Assembly (NCBI GenBank): GCA_035566435.1
Contig: DATMRF010000022.1
Coordinates: forward strand, 1 to 64,000
Direction: 5' to 3'
DNA: 64,000 nucleotides
Origin: DATMRF01 sp035566435
GTDB lineage: Bacteria; Verrucomicrobiota; Verrucomicrobiia; Limisphaerales; UBA8199
In this document: one piece after another, positions 45,601 to 53,072 of the stretch
Layout: each line of letters opens with the position of its first letter
Numbering within the stretch: position 1 is the stretch's first letter
Made by a program: the position numbers and the translations under genes
The notes under the pieces: generated by a model
Database searches by the model: none
Told to the model about the DNA's origin: nothing
Seen by the model: only the letters and a program-made list of their open reading frames with translations

Positions 45601-47181
45601 TTCTCGACGCACACTCGCCCGCTCCCCACGCCGCGTGGACGAGCCGCAGATGTCAATATCAGCCAAAGCGCGATTCATCTGGCTGGGGGCGGCGACCGGT
45701 TTTGCGGCTTCGAGTTCACTCCCGCCCCGGAGCGCCAGTTGCGCGTGTGCGCCGACGCTGGGTATTACCATCCCGAAGCTGAATGGAGCGAGAATTTGCC
45801 GCATCCGGTCGAACAAAGCCGCGGCCAAACCGGCGCCGGGGACTCGTTCAGTCCTGGCTGGTTCGAGCTGCCCTTGCCCAAAGGCGCCGATGTAACGCTC
45901 GTGGCGACGGCGGAGCCGCCGGACCCTGGGCGGTCGGAGCTGGAACGCGCCGCGGTTCCGGTTCCTGTGCCGGTGGCCAGGACTCGTGTGAAAGAAGACG
46001 CTTTCTCGGCGGCCCTGATTCGGGCGGTCCGGGCCTTCGTCGTCCGGCGCGGCAATGGCAAAACCATCATCGCGGGTTATCCATGGTTTCTCGATTGGGG
46101 CCGCGACACTTTCATTTGCGCCCGCGGCCTCCTTGCGGCCGGAATGTTTGACGAGGTCAAGGAGTTGCTCCTTACCTTCGGACGCTTTGAGAAGAACGGC
46201 ACGCTGCCCAACACCATCATGGGAGAGGATGCTTCCAATCGCGATACGTCGGATGCGCCCTTGTGGTTTGGACTGGTGCATGAAGAACTCATCGCGGCGA
46301 CCGGCTCGTTAAGCGCCATCGGTCCGGTATTGGAAAGCATCGGCAGCAACTACGTCAAAGGCACACCCAACGGGATCCGCATGGACCCGGCCTCTGCACT
46401 GATCTGGAGCCCGGCCCATTTCACCTGGATGGATACCAATTACCCTGCCTGCACTCCGCGCGAGGGTTACCCGGTAGAAATCCAGGCGCTTTGGTTGCGG
46501 CTGCTCCGGCAACTGGCAACAACCGGAAGTCCGGAGCGGCGCAGCTACTGGGGCGGTTTGGCCGAGCGGGTCTCTGCCTCTCTCGAGAAGTTCTTTTGGT
46601 GCGAGGAACGCGGCTATTTTGCGGATGTGCTGCTGGCCAGGCCCGGCCAATCCGCCGCCGAAGCGACGGTCGATGACGCTTTGCGTAGCAATGGCTTGCT
46701 GGTGGTAAGCCTCGGCCTGGCTACCGGAGTACGGGCCCGGCGTTGTGTAGAGGCAGCGCGGCGCTACCTGGTGACACCGGGTGCGCTGCGTTCGCTGGCG
46801 CCGCTCCCGGTCTCTGTTCCGTTGCCCATTTACGGCCGCGATGGCCGGCTCTTGAATAATCCCAGCGCGCCGTATTGGGGCCGGTATGAAGGGGACGAGG
46901 ATACCCGGCGCAAGCCGGCTTACCATAATGGCACAGCCTGGACCTGGACGTTCCCGCCGTTCTGTGAAGCCCTGGCTCGCGCGTGGGATTTTTCGCCGCG
47001 AGCGGTGGCGGCCGCACGCGCGTATCTTGGCGCCTCCGCGCGCCTGGTCGGCGAAGGCTGCCTCGGCCAACTGCCCGAGATCCTTGACGGCGATACTCCC
47101 CACGCTCCGCGCGGCTGCGACGCGCAGGCATGGGCCGCCACGGAGGCTTTGAGGGTGTGGCAGCTCCTGCGCGGAACTTAA
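42619..47181 (+). CDS. Bifunctional glycogen debranching enzyme (GH13 plus GH133)
   Basis: A 1520-residue cytoplasmic enzyme, about the length of eukaryotic AGL. A GH13 barrel (about 195-550) carries VFLDLVINHTGW, the nucleophile in ADGFRCDAGY near 331, the acid/base in IFLLEGLGG near 360 and SETHDNKRL near 418. A middle beta-rich region (about 745-1095, NLVLLTNGRGGMARLCVDL) resembles the GDE N-terminal domain. The C-terminal GH133 barrel (about 1130-1515) has WFLDWGRDTFICARGL, LPNTIMGEDASNRDT and HFTWMDTNYPACTPREGYP. It should move maltosyl units and then hydrolyse the alpha-1,6 branch. The ATG at 42619 is my preferred start; one seven codons later is possible. Confidence 0.88.
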   Translation: MPPLVPIMTPAPGARLQKFVGDSVRFVLQDAGGQRPSKGWRALLRTNLGRAEHLRREIIQAQTQGLPLAGASWRDVPMAEEAGGWSLELPLAEVGYFKAKAYLLDPGGWQHWPEGPDVGISVHPDRYRTGNILYCAFTRMFGPPRTAKVTQDQALERTLAPLEQAGHTVIPPSGRLRDLTAQLPHIFGTLGCRILHLLPINPTPTTYARFGRYGSPYAALDLRGVDPALIDFDRRTTGIDQFRELTYRSHELGGRVFLDLVINHTGWGSVLQEQHPEWFLRNADGTFASPGAWGVTWEDLVELKHQYVALWDELAGTFLTWCRRGADGFRCDAGYKVPVAAWQYIVARVQQEYPETIFLLEGLGGAWETTEALLTGGGLQWAYSELFQNYSGADVANYLVHSFNQSQRVGLLVHYSETHDNKRLAARGRAWSLLRDRLCALASVSGGFGFTCGVEWLATEKIDVHGNSGMNWGAVENLLPELAKLNQLLSDHPCFFDGATVHRLSPPSAPICALWRESDGGQDVVLVLVNTDVERPNTLELDGDFVRSLGPTERGLEGRNQKVEDRAQSPRLGDLVEWLDLLGQPSPEIRLMADGKLTITLASGAAYCLAPKPAPRGLHGEAYRRARAQAAWALTALSRILPVEQIGRFDWRELAADVERSPSRFLAAITKLAADRAFGNAQASNTDAKEKPQDTGTLLTPATPGPSPASDPLASHPDLREALARVSSEDIFPCVVHWNLPDERRITLVPPGHWLLVEDSVPFRAELELNATNAPEVTRVESVAVGNGHICCFAPRTSAGDATLTLERYSEQDQHIQGGIRFLAPEPEMPYDAFHHPLAHNLVLLTNGRGGMARLCVDLSRVLSKYDCVLAANLHPELPVDRHVFAKRIRVWVNADGFISPLDFRNLASFEPGPPAAWDFIASAGDGRTVEIRVAARMLEGRNTTVFRFSRPSAEQASGKQLPPQADVRLTVRLDIEDRNFHWETKRNSGAEYHFSTHTRPLPTPRGRAADVNISQSAIHLAGGGDRFCGFEFTPAPERQLRVCADAGYYHPEAEWSENLPHPVEQSRGQTGAGDSFSPGWFELPLPKGADVTLVATAEPPDPGRSELERAAVPVPVPVARTRVKEDAFSAALIRAVRAFVVRRGNGKTIIAGYPWFLDWGRDTFICARGLLAAGMFDEVKELLLTFGRFEKNGTLPNTIMGEDASNRDTSDAPLWFGLVHEELIAATGSLSAIGPVLESIGSNYVKGTPNGIRMDPASALIWSPAHFTWMDTNYPACTPREGYPVEIQALWLRLLRQLATTGSPERRSYWGGLAERVSASLEKFFWCEERGYFADVLLARPGQSAAEATVDDALRSNGLLVVSLGLATGVRARRCVEAARRYLVTPGALRSLAPLPVSVPLPIYGRDGRLLNNPSAPYWGRYEGDEDTRRKPAYHNGTAWTWTFPPFCEALARAWDFSPRAVAAARAYLGASARLVGEGCLGQLPEILDGDTPHAPRGCDAQAWAATEALRVWQLLRGT

Positions 47182-47291
47182 AGCGCAGCCTCGCCAAGCG
47201 CCCGGCGACTGACCCAAGCCACCAGCTCGCTTTGACAGCGCAGCGGAGTTGGTGTAGGGGTAATGTGACGTTCGTTAATTCTTAATATCAG

Positions 47292-48206
47292 ATGAAGCTT
47301 GTTCGCGAGCAGGGCTTCGGGTCTGACTACTACCGGCGGCGGCACGGGAACGCGTTCACGCTGGTCGAGTTGCTGGTCGTTATTGCCGTCATCGCGATTT
47401 TGGCGGCGCTGCTGCTTCCGGCGCTGGCCGGCGCTAGGGGGAAAGCCCAATCGGTCACTTGCTTGAACAACGTGCGGCAGGTCGAACTGGCCTGTTTGGT
47501 CTATACGGATGAGTTTAACGACCGCCTTCCCTACAACCTGGGGGAGAATGAAATCAATTTTTTCCGCAAGGAAAACCGGTACGTCAATTGGAGCACTCCC
47601 ATCATGGACTGGGAAAGAAACACGGATAACACCAATCTGACGCTCCTCACCCAGGGTGGCATTGGCCCTTATACGGGACGGACGCCGAGGGTTTACAAAT
47701 GTCCGAAGGATAACTATGTGAGCGATATTCAGTCGGGGTTGGGTTGGGCGTCGCGCGTGCGCAGCTTCTCGATGAATGCGATGGTGGGAGATGCCGGGAC
47801 TTTCAGCCAGAGTGGGGCCAACGTCAATAACCCTAATTACCGCCAATTCTTCAAGGTCACCCAGGTCCCCAAGCCATCGGACATCTTCACTTTTATTGAG
47901 GAACACCCCAACAGTATCAGCGACGGATACTTCCTTAACAAGCCGGACGCTTGGCAATGGCTGCGGTTGCCGGCTTCCCACCATAGCGGCGCTGTGCATT
48001 TAAGCTTCACCGACGGCCACGTCGAAACCCACAAGTGGCGTTTCGCCGCGACACAACCGCAGGTCCGCCCGGGGGTTGGCTACCTGCCGGTTAAAGTGTG
48101 GGGAACCGAGCGTGCGGATTTCGACTGGCTGATGTATCGAACGAGCACCGAGAGCTCCCCCGACATTTATGACCCGGGGTCTGACTACGGTCATCCCAAG
48201 CCGTAA
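47292..48206 (+). CDS. Type II secretion-like pseudopilin (verrucomicrobial H-X9-DG type)
   Basis: A 304-residue protein with a prepilin leader. The cleavage region reads GNA-FTLVELLVVIAVIAILAA; Glu5 of the mature form is present, and the residue before the site is Ala instead of Gly. The C-terminal part has SHHSGAVHLSFTDGHVET, the HxxGxxxxxxDGHV signature of this multi-copy family in PVC bacteria, together with NNVRQVELACLVYTDEFND. It probably forms part of a surface pseudopilus or an extracellular shell. Processing would need a prepilin peptidase encoded elsewhere. Confidence 0.92.
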   Translation: MKLVREQGFGSDYYRRRHGNAFTLVELLVVIAVIAILAALLLPALAGARGKAQSVTCLNNVRQVELACLVYTDEFNDRLPYNLGENEINFFRKENRYVNWSTPIMDWERNTDNTNLTLLTQGGIGPYTGRTPRVYKCPKDNYVSDIQSGLGWASRVRSFSMNAMVGDAGTFSQSGANVNNPNYRQFFKVTQVPKPSDIFTFIEEHPNSISDGYFLNKPDAWQWLRLPASHHSGAVHLSFTDGHVETHKWRFAATQPQVRPGVGYLPVKVWGTERADFDWLMYRTSTESSPDIYDPGSDYGHPKP

Positions 48207-48212
48207 AGGAAT

Positions 48213-48947
48213 TCAGAGGTATTTCTGCAGGAAATCCGCTTCCTGCGGACCCGCGAGCAGGTAAGTCCGGTCGCCGGTCGTCCAACTGACAGTCGTGAGT
48301 GCGTCGATCCTGCCAATGAGCGGCTTTGCCGGTGGCGGATCTTTGAGAGCCGCGCGCTTCATGACAAAGAGGAAAACCATCTGCTTGTCGCCGCGATCGA
48401 AGCACACCATCGACACCGGATTGGCCCGCCAGGTCAAAGCGGCGCCGCCGGTCAACTGCAGCCTGGCGAGCCCGTTGGGAACCTCGTAGTCGGCCGGCGC
48501 GCCCCGGCCGGCAAGAGCCTGGCGCAACGCGCGCATATCGTTGGTGGTCCAATCCATGGCGTAGGCAACATTCTCAGCCTTGCTGACCATCATTTCCTGG
48601 AAATTGGCAAACCGATCCGGCACGGCCGGCTTAAGCCAAAGGGCAGCCAACCCGAGGACCAGCACCACGGCTGCAGCCGCGGCGAGCCACGCCGGCCTTT
48701 GGCGCCAAACTACAGGCCGAATGATTTTGCGACCTGCAAGCAGTTCAAGCTTGAACTGGTCCGGCACTTCAATCTGGCGAAAGCCGGAGCGCATCGCAGA
48801 CTGGAAAGCCAGATGCCGCTCGAACCACCGCGCCAAATCAGGGTCGCGCCGGGCCACGGCCATCGCCTCGATAATCTCAGGGTCCTCGGCATCCGCTGTG
48901 CCCGGGCGATAAAGCAAGAGAATTTCCCTGGCCTGCTCCGGGCTCAC
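48213..48947 (-). CDS. Putative anti-sigma factor, single-span membrane protein
   Basis: A 244-residue protein. The cytoplasmic N-terminal part (EQAREILLLYRPGTADAEDP) has an anti-sigma-like helical pattern, one transmembrane segment covers about 86-106 (AWLAAAAAVVLVLGLAALWL), and the rest is a periplasmic beta-rich domain. The start is a GTG inside the four-base GTGA overlap with the sigma factor stop, preceded by GGAGG about ten bases upstream, which fixes it. The coupling to the sigma gene is the main evidence for its role. Confidence 0.82.
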   Translation of the reverse strand: MSPEQAREILLLYRPGTADAEDPEIIEAMAVARRDPDLARWFERHLAFQSAMRSGFRQIEVPDQFKLELLAGRKIIRPVVWRQRPAWLAAAAAVVLVLGLAALWLKPAVPDRFANFQEMMVSKAENVAYAMDWTTNDMRALRQALAGRGAPADYEVPNGLARLQLTGGAALTWRANPVSMVCFDRGDKQMVFLFVMKRAALKDPPPAKPLIGRIDALTTVSWTTGDRTYLLAGPQEADFLQKYL

Positions 48948-49504
48948 GATGATTGGTCCTCCGTTTTTTTGGTGCCGGGCTCGCACTTCAGCACCAGGGT
49001 TTTGAGCTGGGCCAGCCCGCGGGCGATGCGGGATTTTACCGTGCCCAGCGGCACTTCCAGGATGACGGCGATTTCGTTGTAGGAGTAATCCTCGAGATAA
49101 AACAGCGCGACTGCAGCCTGAAACTGCTCGTCCACCCTGGCCAGCAACTCGACCACCGAGTGCGCGTCCAGGCTGCTCACCACCTCCGGCTCGATGCTGG
49201 GAAGCTCCGGCTCCGCCTCTTCCAGCTCCAAATGCGGAAACCGCGTCGCGCGGCGTTGCGTCTCGAGAAACCGCCGGTGCAGCGTCGTGAACAGCCACGT
49301 TTTGACTTTTGTGCTGTCGCGCAACTGGTGCCCTTTGGCCGCCCAGGTGAGGAAAGTGTCCTGCACCAGGTCGCCCGCGTCCGCTTCGGTCCGTGTCAAG
49401 CTCATCGCAAACCGGAACAACGGGGCGTAATGCTGGTCCACCAGGGTTTGGAAGTCCAGCTCGCCGCGCTGGCGGTCTTGATCGTGAGAGCTTCGAGCGG
49501 CCAC
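48944..49504 (-). CDS. ECF-type RNA polymerase sigma factor
   Basis: A 186-residue sigma-70 family ECF factor. Region 2 includes QHYAPLFRFAMSLTRTEADA, GDLVQDTFLTWAAKG and VKTWLFTTLHRRFLETQRR; region 4 is VALFYLEDYSYNEIAVILEV followed by PLGTVKSRIARGLAQLK, a clear helix-turn-helix. No in-frame ATG exists near the N-terminus, so I place the start at a GTG at 49504; longer non-ATG starts cannot be excluded. The stop overlaps the anti-sigma GTG by four bases. It lies about 150 bases downstream of the cytochrome-porin gene on the same strand. Confidence 0.9.
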   Translation of the reverse strand: MAARSSHDQDRQRGELDFQTLVDQHYAPLFRFAMSLTRTEADAGDLVQDTFLTWAAKGHQLRDSTKVKTWLFTTLHRRFLETQRRATRFPHLELEEAEPELPSIEPEVVSSLDAHSVVELLARVDEQFQAAVALFYLEDYSYNEIAVILEVPLGTVKSRIARGLAQLKTLVLKCEPGTKKTEDQSS

Positions 49505-49656
49505 AATGGTTCCCGGAAAATCAGAGGAATTTATGGAGAAATGGGTTGCAACGCAACCCCCGCGAGGGCGAAACAGCCGGGAAAGCGAGCGTCCCTGCGA
49601 GCCCAAATCTGTGGGGGGCGAAGCTCGCGCGAACGCTTGCCCTTCCAGGCGCCTCT

Positions 49657-52140
49657 TCACGGCCACCGGCACGCCAAGGTCGCAAAAACGGCGTGTGCCT
49701 GGAAATCGTTAAACCCGCCGCCGCTCGGCTCATCGTAGCGGTAATAGCGGTACTCCAGCCCCAGGGTGGCGCCTTTGGAGAGCCGGCGCTTGAGGCCGGC
49801 TTGGACCGCATGCTGTCCGTAACGCAAACCCAGGGGCAAGCCTGACGTTCCGTTGTCCTGGGTGAAATCAGCACGTGAAAACGAGTAGGCTGCCACCAGG
49901 CTGGTCTTGTCATCCAGCGTGTAGTTCCCATCGACCAGCACGCTGTAGATGTTCCCCGCGTAAGGTGCCACTGAGGCGTTGCCATTGGCCGAGGTGACCG
50001 TGCGTGCATTCTGAAAAGCTAAGGTCGTGGAGACAAACAACCGGTGCCAGGGGGTGAGCGTCGCATTGAAGGTTGCGATGTGGGCGTTGTAGGTTCCGGC
50101 CAGAAGGTCTCCTCCAGGGGAGATGCCCGTTAGGGGTGGGTTGTGAAAGAAATCATTCGTCACCGGTAGGGTGGCGGTGTGGTAATCATTCCCAAGCCAT
50201 TGATAGGTAAGGCTGGTTTTGAGCCAGGAGGTCATTTGCAGCGCCAACTTGGCCTCGGCTTCGTTGGACCGCAGGTCGCGCGATCGGATGAACGCCGGAT
50301 AGCCTTCAAAGCCTTGCTTGAAAACGGGATCATATTTGTAGAGGTTGTTATAGTCCGTCTCGTTGTCGTACCGGCGGAAATGACCGCTGAGCGATACGCG
50401 CCGCCACGGAGAGGTGTTGAACCCGGCGCGGAAATCCTTCAAATAGCTGCGCGCATCGGTGTTTTGAACGAAAGGAGTCGGGGTTATGCCGCCGTCTTGC
50501 TCCTGGTACTGGCCGAAATCGTCCTGCTCAAGCCGAGCATCAGCATAAAGGGTTGTGAAGGGGACCTTCGTGAAGCGCAGCCCCGCTTCCTGGCTGAACG
50601 TCCGGCGGTCTAAGTCTGAAGCAAGGTTTTCTAGCCCATCAAGCGGGGCAACCCCAAAAAAAGGGCTCGCAATACTGAGATTTGTTGCAACTGAAAGCCC
50701 TGTCTCGCGTGTCCACTCGTTTTGCGTGGCGAACGTGAGACTCAACCCCTCCCAGGGACCGACCAGCCCGCTGAGACTGAAGACATGGGACTCGCGCCCC
50801 AATTCGAGCCGCTGAGTCTGAAATCCGATGTAACCTGGGAAGAAGTCGCTGGGAGCGTTGAGGGAATTGGGATTTGAGTTCTCGACATCCATGGAACCGT
50901 TCGCGTCCAACTTGCTGTAAAGATAGCCTCCGGCGCCAAACAACCAACCCGTGAACTGTTTCTCGGCGTGGAACGTGTTGGCGCCCTGGAAGTAGGTCTG
51001 TTTTTCGTTCGCGGTAGTAAATGCGGCGGTCGAGGCCACCGGACCGCCCAGCGTGTAGCCGCTCTCGTTGACTTCGCTCGTGCTCAACCGGTACCACTCT
51101 CCCCGAAAATTGTCGCTCAGAAGCACCCCCGCGATTTCGTAATCTGCGTCAAACTTGAGTATGTGAACCCGTTCGAAAAGATCCTTAAAACCGGGATAAA
51201 TACTGTTCGTCAGACTGCCTGGTTGGATGCCGTTTCTGACCGGGCCCCACTGCAACGTGGCTTCAGTGCCATCGCGGTATTGATACTCGTAGCCGATCAC
51301 GATCTTGGGCCAGCGGGGCAGCGTCAGCCCGACCTCCGCCCAGGCTCGTCCCACGTCCAGATGCAAGTCGCGATTCAGTTCGAAGGAGAAGGGCGCCAGC
51401 GCCGGATTATAGCCCCCGCTGTCATCGAAATACTTCCGGTACTGTTCCCACCCGAACCGTGTGAATCCCAGGTCATTCTTCTCGGCGCTCAGCGTTAGCT
51501 TGTAGTCATCCAACCTCACGTGGCCGGCAACGGTGACCTTCCAGTCCGGGCCCGGTTTCTCGACGTACTCGAAGTTTTCGAGCCCCCAAAGCCATTGGTC
51601 GCGCTGCCAGTACAGCTCCCTGAACTTTTGTTTGTCTCCTGTCACAGTCGTCCAACTGAAGGTGGGGGAGATTTCCAGCGCGAAGTTGGGTTGATTCGTC
51701 GTCTGCTCCCACGCGACCCCCTGGTCGATCCAGGCGCGCAACTGGCCCACCTCCGCCGGCGTCAGCGGCGTCCCGCGGTCTTCCGGTGGCATTTGAATGT
51801 CCGGGTCCAGGCGAGCGACATAATGAATTAGTGGGCTTCGGGCGCTGTCCCCCGGGATGATATCGATCCCGTGGTCTCCGCCTTTGAGCGCGTTTTCCCG
51901 GCTGGTGAGCCGGAAATGGCTTTTCGGTTTTTCCTCCGAATGGCATTTCAGGCAACGATTGTCGAGGAGCGGCTTGATGTCCCGGACGAAATCCATGCGG
52001 CCCTCAGCCGCGGGCGGCAGGCTGTTCGTGTCCACCGCGCCGGCGGCCGCTGCGGGAGCATAAAGCCCGAACGGCAGCGGAACTATCCAGAGCCAGACGA
52101 AAGAGTTACGGAGCGGACCGAACAATACAAGCCGGAGCAT
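49657..52140 (-). CDS. Outer-membrane porin with fused mono-haem cytochrome c domain
   Basis: An 827-residue protein. A signal peptide (MLRLVLFGPLRNSFVWLWIV) precedes a planctomycete-type cytochrome c domain at about 50-145: DIKPLLDNRCLKCH holds the CXXCH site (C63, C66, H67), GIDIIPGDSARSPL follows, and the candidate Met ligand is M117 in IQMPPED. The rest is a beta-barrel with alternating hydrophobic and aromatic strands (KIVIGYEYQYRDG, VSLSGHFRRYDNETDY) ending in a short Trp-Pro C-terminus, resembling MtrB/PioB-type conduits. It starts 137 bases after the octahaem stop; a GTG at 52263 would make the gap 14. The barrel should let a cytochrome pass electrons through the outer membrane; the fused haem is unusual. 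Confidence 0.82.
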   Translation of the reverse strand: MLRLVLFGPLRNSFVWLWIVPLPFGLYAPAAAAGAVDTNSLPPAAEGRMDFVRDIKPLLDNRCLKCHSEEKPKSHFRLTSRENALKGGDHGIDIIPGDSARSPLIHYVARLDPDIQMPPEDRGTPLTPAEVGQLRAWIDQGVAWEQTTNQPNFALEISPTFSWTTVTGDKQKFRELYWQRDQWLWGLENFEYVEKPGPDWKVTVAGHVRLDDYKLTLSAEKNDLGFTRFGWEQYRKYFDDSGGYNPALAPFSFELNRDLHLDVGRAWAEVGLTLPRWPKIVIGYEYQYRDGTEATLQWGPVRNGIQPGSLTNSIYPGFKDLFERVHILKFDADYEIAGVLLSDNFRGEWYRLSTSEVNESGYTLGGPVASTAAFTTANEKQTYFQGANTFHAEKQFTGWLFGAGGYLYSKLDANGSMDVENSNPNSLNAPSDFFPGYIGFQTQRLELGRESHVFSLSGLVGPWEGLSLTFATQNEWTRETGLSVATNLSIASPFFGVAPLDGLENLASDLDRRTFSQEAGLRFTKVPFTTLYADARLEQDDFGQYQEQDGGITPTPFVQNTDARSYLKDFRAGFNTSPWRRVSLSGHFRRYDNETDYNNLYKYDPVFKQGFEGYPAFIRSRDLRSNEAEAKLALQMTSWLKTSLTYQWLGNDYHTATLPVTNDFFHNPPLTGISPGGDLLAGTYNAHIATFNATLTPWHRLFVSTTLAFQNARTVTSANGNASVAPYAGNIYSVLVDGNYTLDDKTSLVAAYSFSRADFTQDNGTSGLPLGLRYGQHAVQAGLKRRLSKGATLGLEYRYYRYDEPSGGGFNDFQAHAVFATLACRWP

Positions 52141-52252
52141 CAAGGCCGGGCGTGCCGTCCTCAGCGCGCCACGGACCCGCGAGGCATCGTCGCCCCCTCC
52201 GCGCGCGAACCGTGTCCCGCGTTCCGTTAGGCTAATTTCAGGCATCACGTTT

Positions 52253-52273
52253 TCACGTTTCACGCGTCACGTT
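52253..52273. repeat. CACGTTTCACG-word repeat
   Basis: CACG and TCACGT words follow in short register between the octahaem stop and the porin signal peptide. The 13 bases at 52253-52265 are the exact reverse complement of 39647-39659. A GTG-initiated extension of the porin gene would read through this repeat, which argues against that start. Confidence 0.55.
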
Positions 52274-52277
52274 CCCC

Positions 52278-53072
52278 TCAATACCGCAGCCGTAGATCCA
52301 CGTTGGAACCATGCACCGCCGTATGGCAACCCGACGACCAGCAGGTCCCCAATCGGATGTAACTCGTATGGTCGATGTTGCCGATATAGACATGCCTGAG
52401 ATCGACGCCCGGGCCCTGAACCTGCGCGTGGCAGCGCAGACAAAGGTTCACGTCGCGCTGAACCAGAAGCTTCGCGTTGATGGAGCCGTGCGGCGTATGG
52501 CAAACGGTGCAACCTTCGCGCAAGGCCTGGTGTTCGAAGACAAATGGACGGGCCTGTTCCCGGTGACACTGAGCGCAGGTCTGATTCATGCGCGCCATGG
52601 CCAGCCCGCCCGCCGGCTTGAAAATGTCACCGCCGTGAGGGTCGTGGCATTGGGCGCAGTTCATGTGTTGCTCGAAGACCGGGTGGTGCTGGGGCAATCG
52701 AAACTCAGCCTCGACCGAACGGTGGCATTCGAAACAAGCCGCCGGATTTTTTCCTGGGTTGACAATAAACTTCCCCTGGCCGCCGCCACCGGCGACGTGC
52801 AAGCTGCCGGGGCCGTGGCAGGCCTCGCAGCCGGTCTGGCCGGCGGCGCGGGGGTCATCCAGGCGGATGCGCGCATGGGCACTGCCCGGGAAGATCCGCG
52901 CGATATTCGTGTGGCACTCGGCGCAGGTTTTGTCCCCAACGAACGCGGCGCCGGGGATGTCAGGGGCCGCGGTTAAACTGACGGGAACCGTTGAACAGGA
53001 AATCAACGCCAGGACGAGGCCTCCCAGGGAGCCCACGGCCAGGGCCACGGCGCAGAGTTTTCCCGATTTCAT
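52278..53072 (-). CDS. Octahaem c-type cytochrome lipoprotein, MtrA/DmsE-like
   Basis: A 264-residue lipoprotein: the lipobox LISC puts the acylated Cys at 26, with Ser at +2, so outer-membrane sorting is likely. Seven CXXCH sites start at C50, C82, C113, C139, C166, C188 and C211. The eighth is CX4CH at C244 (CWSSGCH), within CWSSGCHTAVHGSN, a motif I know from MtrA/DmsE-type multihaem cytochromes, which usually have ten haems. Its ATG sits in an ATGA overlap with the SCO stop. With the porin it would form a periplasm-to-surface wire; maturation needs a cytochrome c biogenesis system not seen here. Confidence 0.92.
   Translation of the reverse strand: MKSGKLCAVALAVGSLGGLVLALISCSTVPVSLTAAPDIPGAAFVGDKTCAECHTNIARIFPGSAHARIRLDDPRAAGQTGCEACHGPGSLHVAGGGGQGKFIVNPGKNPAACFECHRSVEAEFRLPQHHPVFEQHMNCAQCHDPHGGDIFKPAGGLAMARMNQTCAQCHREQARPFVFEHQALREGCTVCHTPHGSINAKLLVQRDVNLCLRCHAQVQGPGVDLRHVYIGNIDHTSYIRLGTCWSSGCHTAVHGSNVDLRLRY

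Noticed and set aside
44605..46281. Long open frame (558 residues) antisense to the debranching enzyme
   Set aside because: The opposite strand has clear catalytic motifs of two glycoside hydrolase families. The antisense frame is Arg/Gly/Pro-rich with no motif, as expected in GC-rich DNA.
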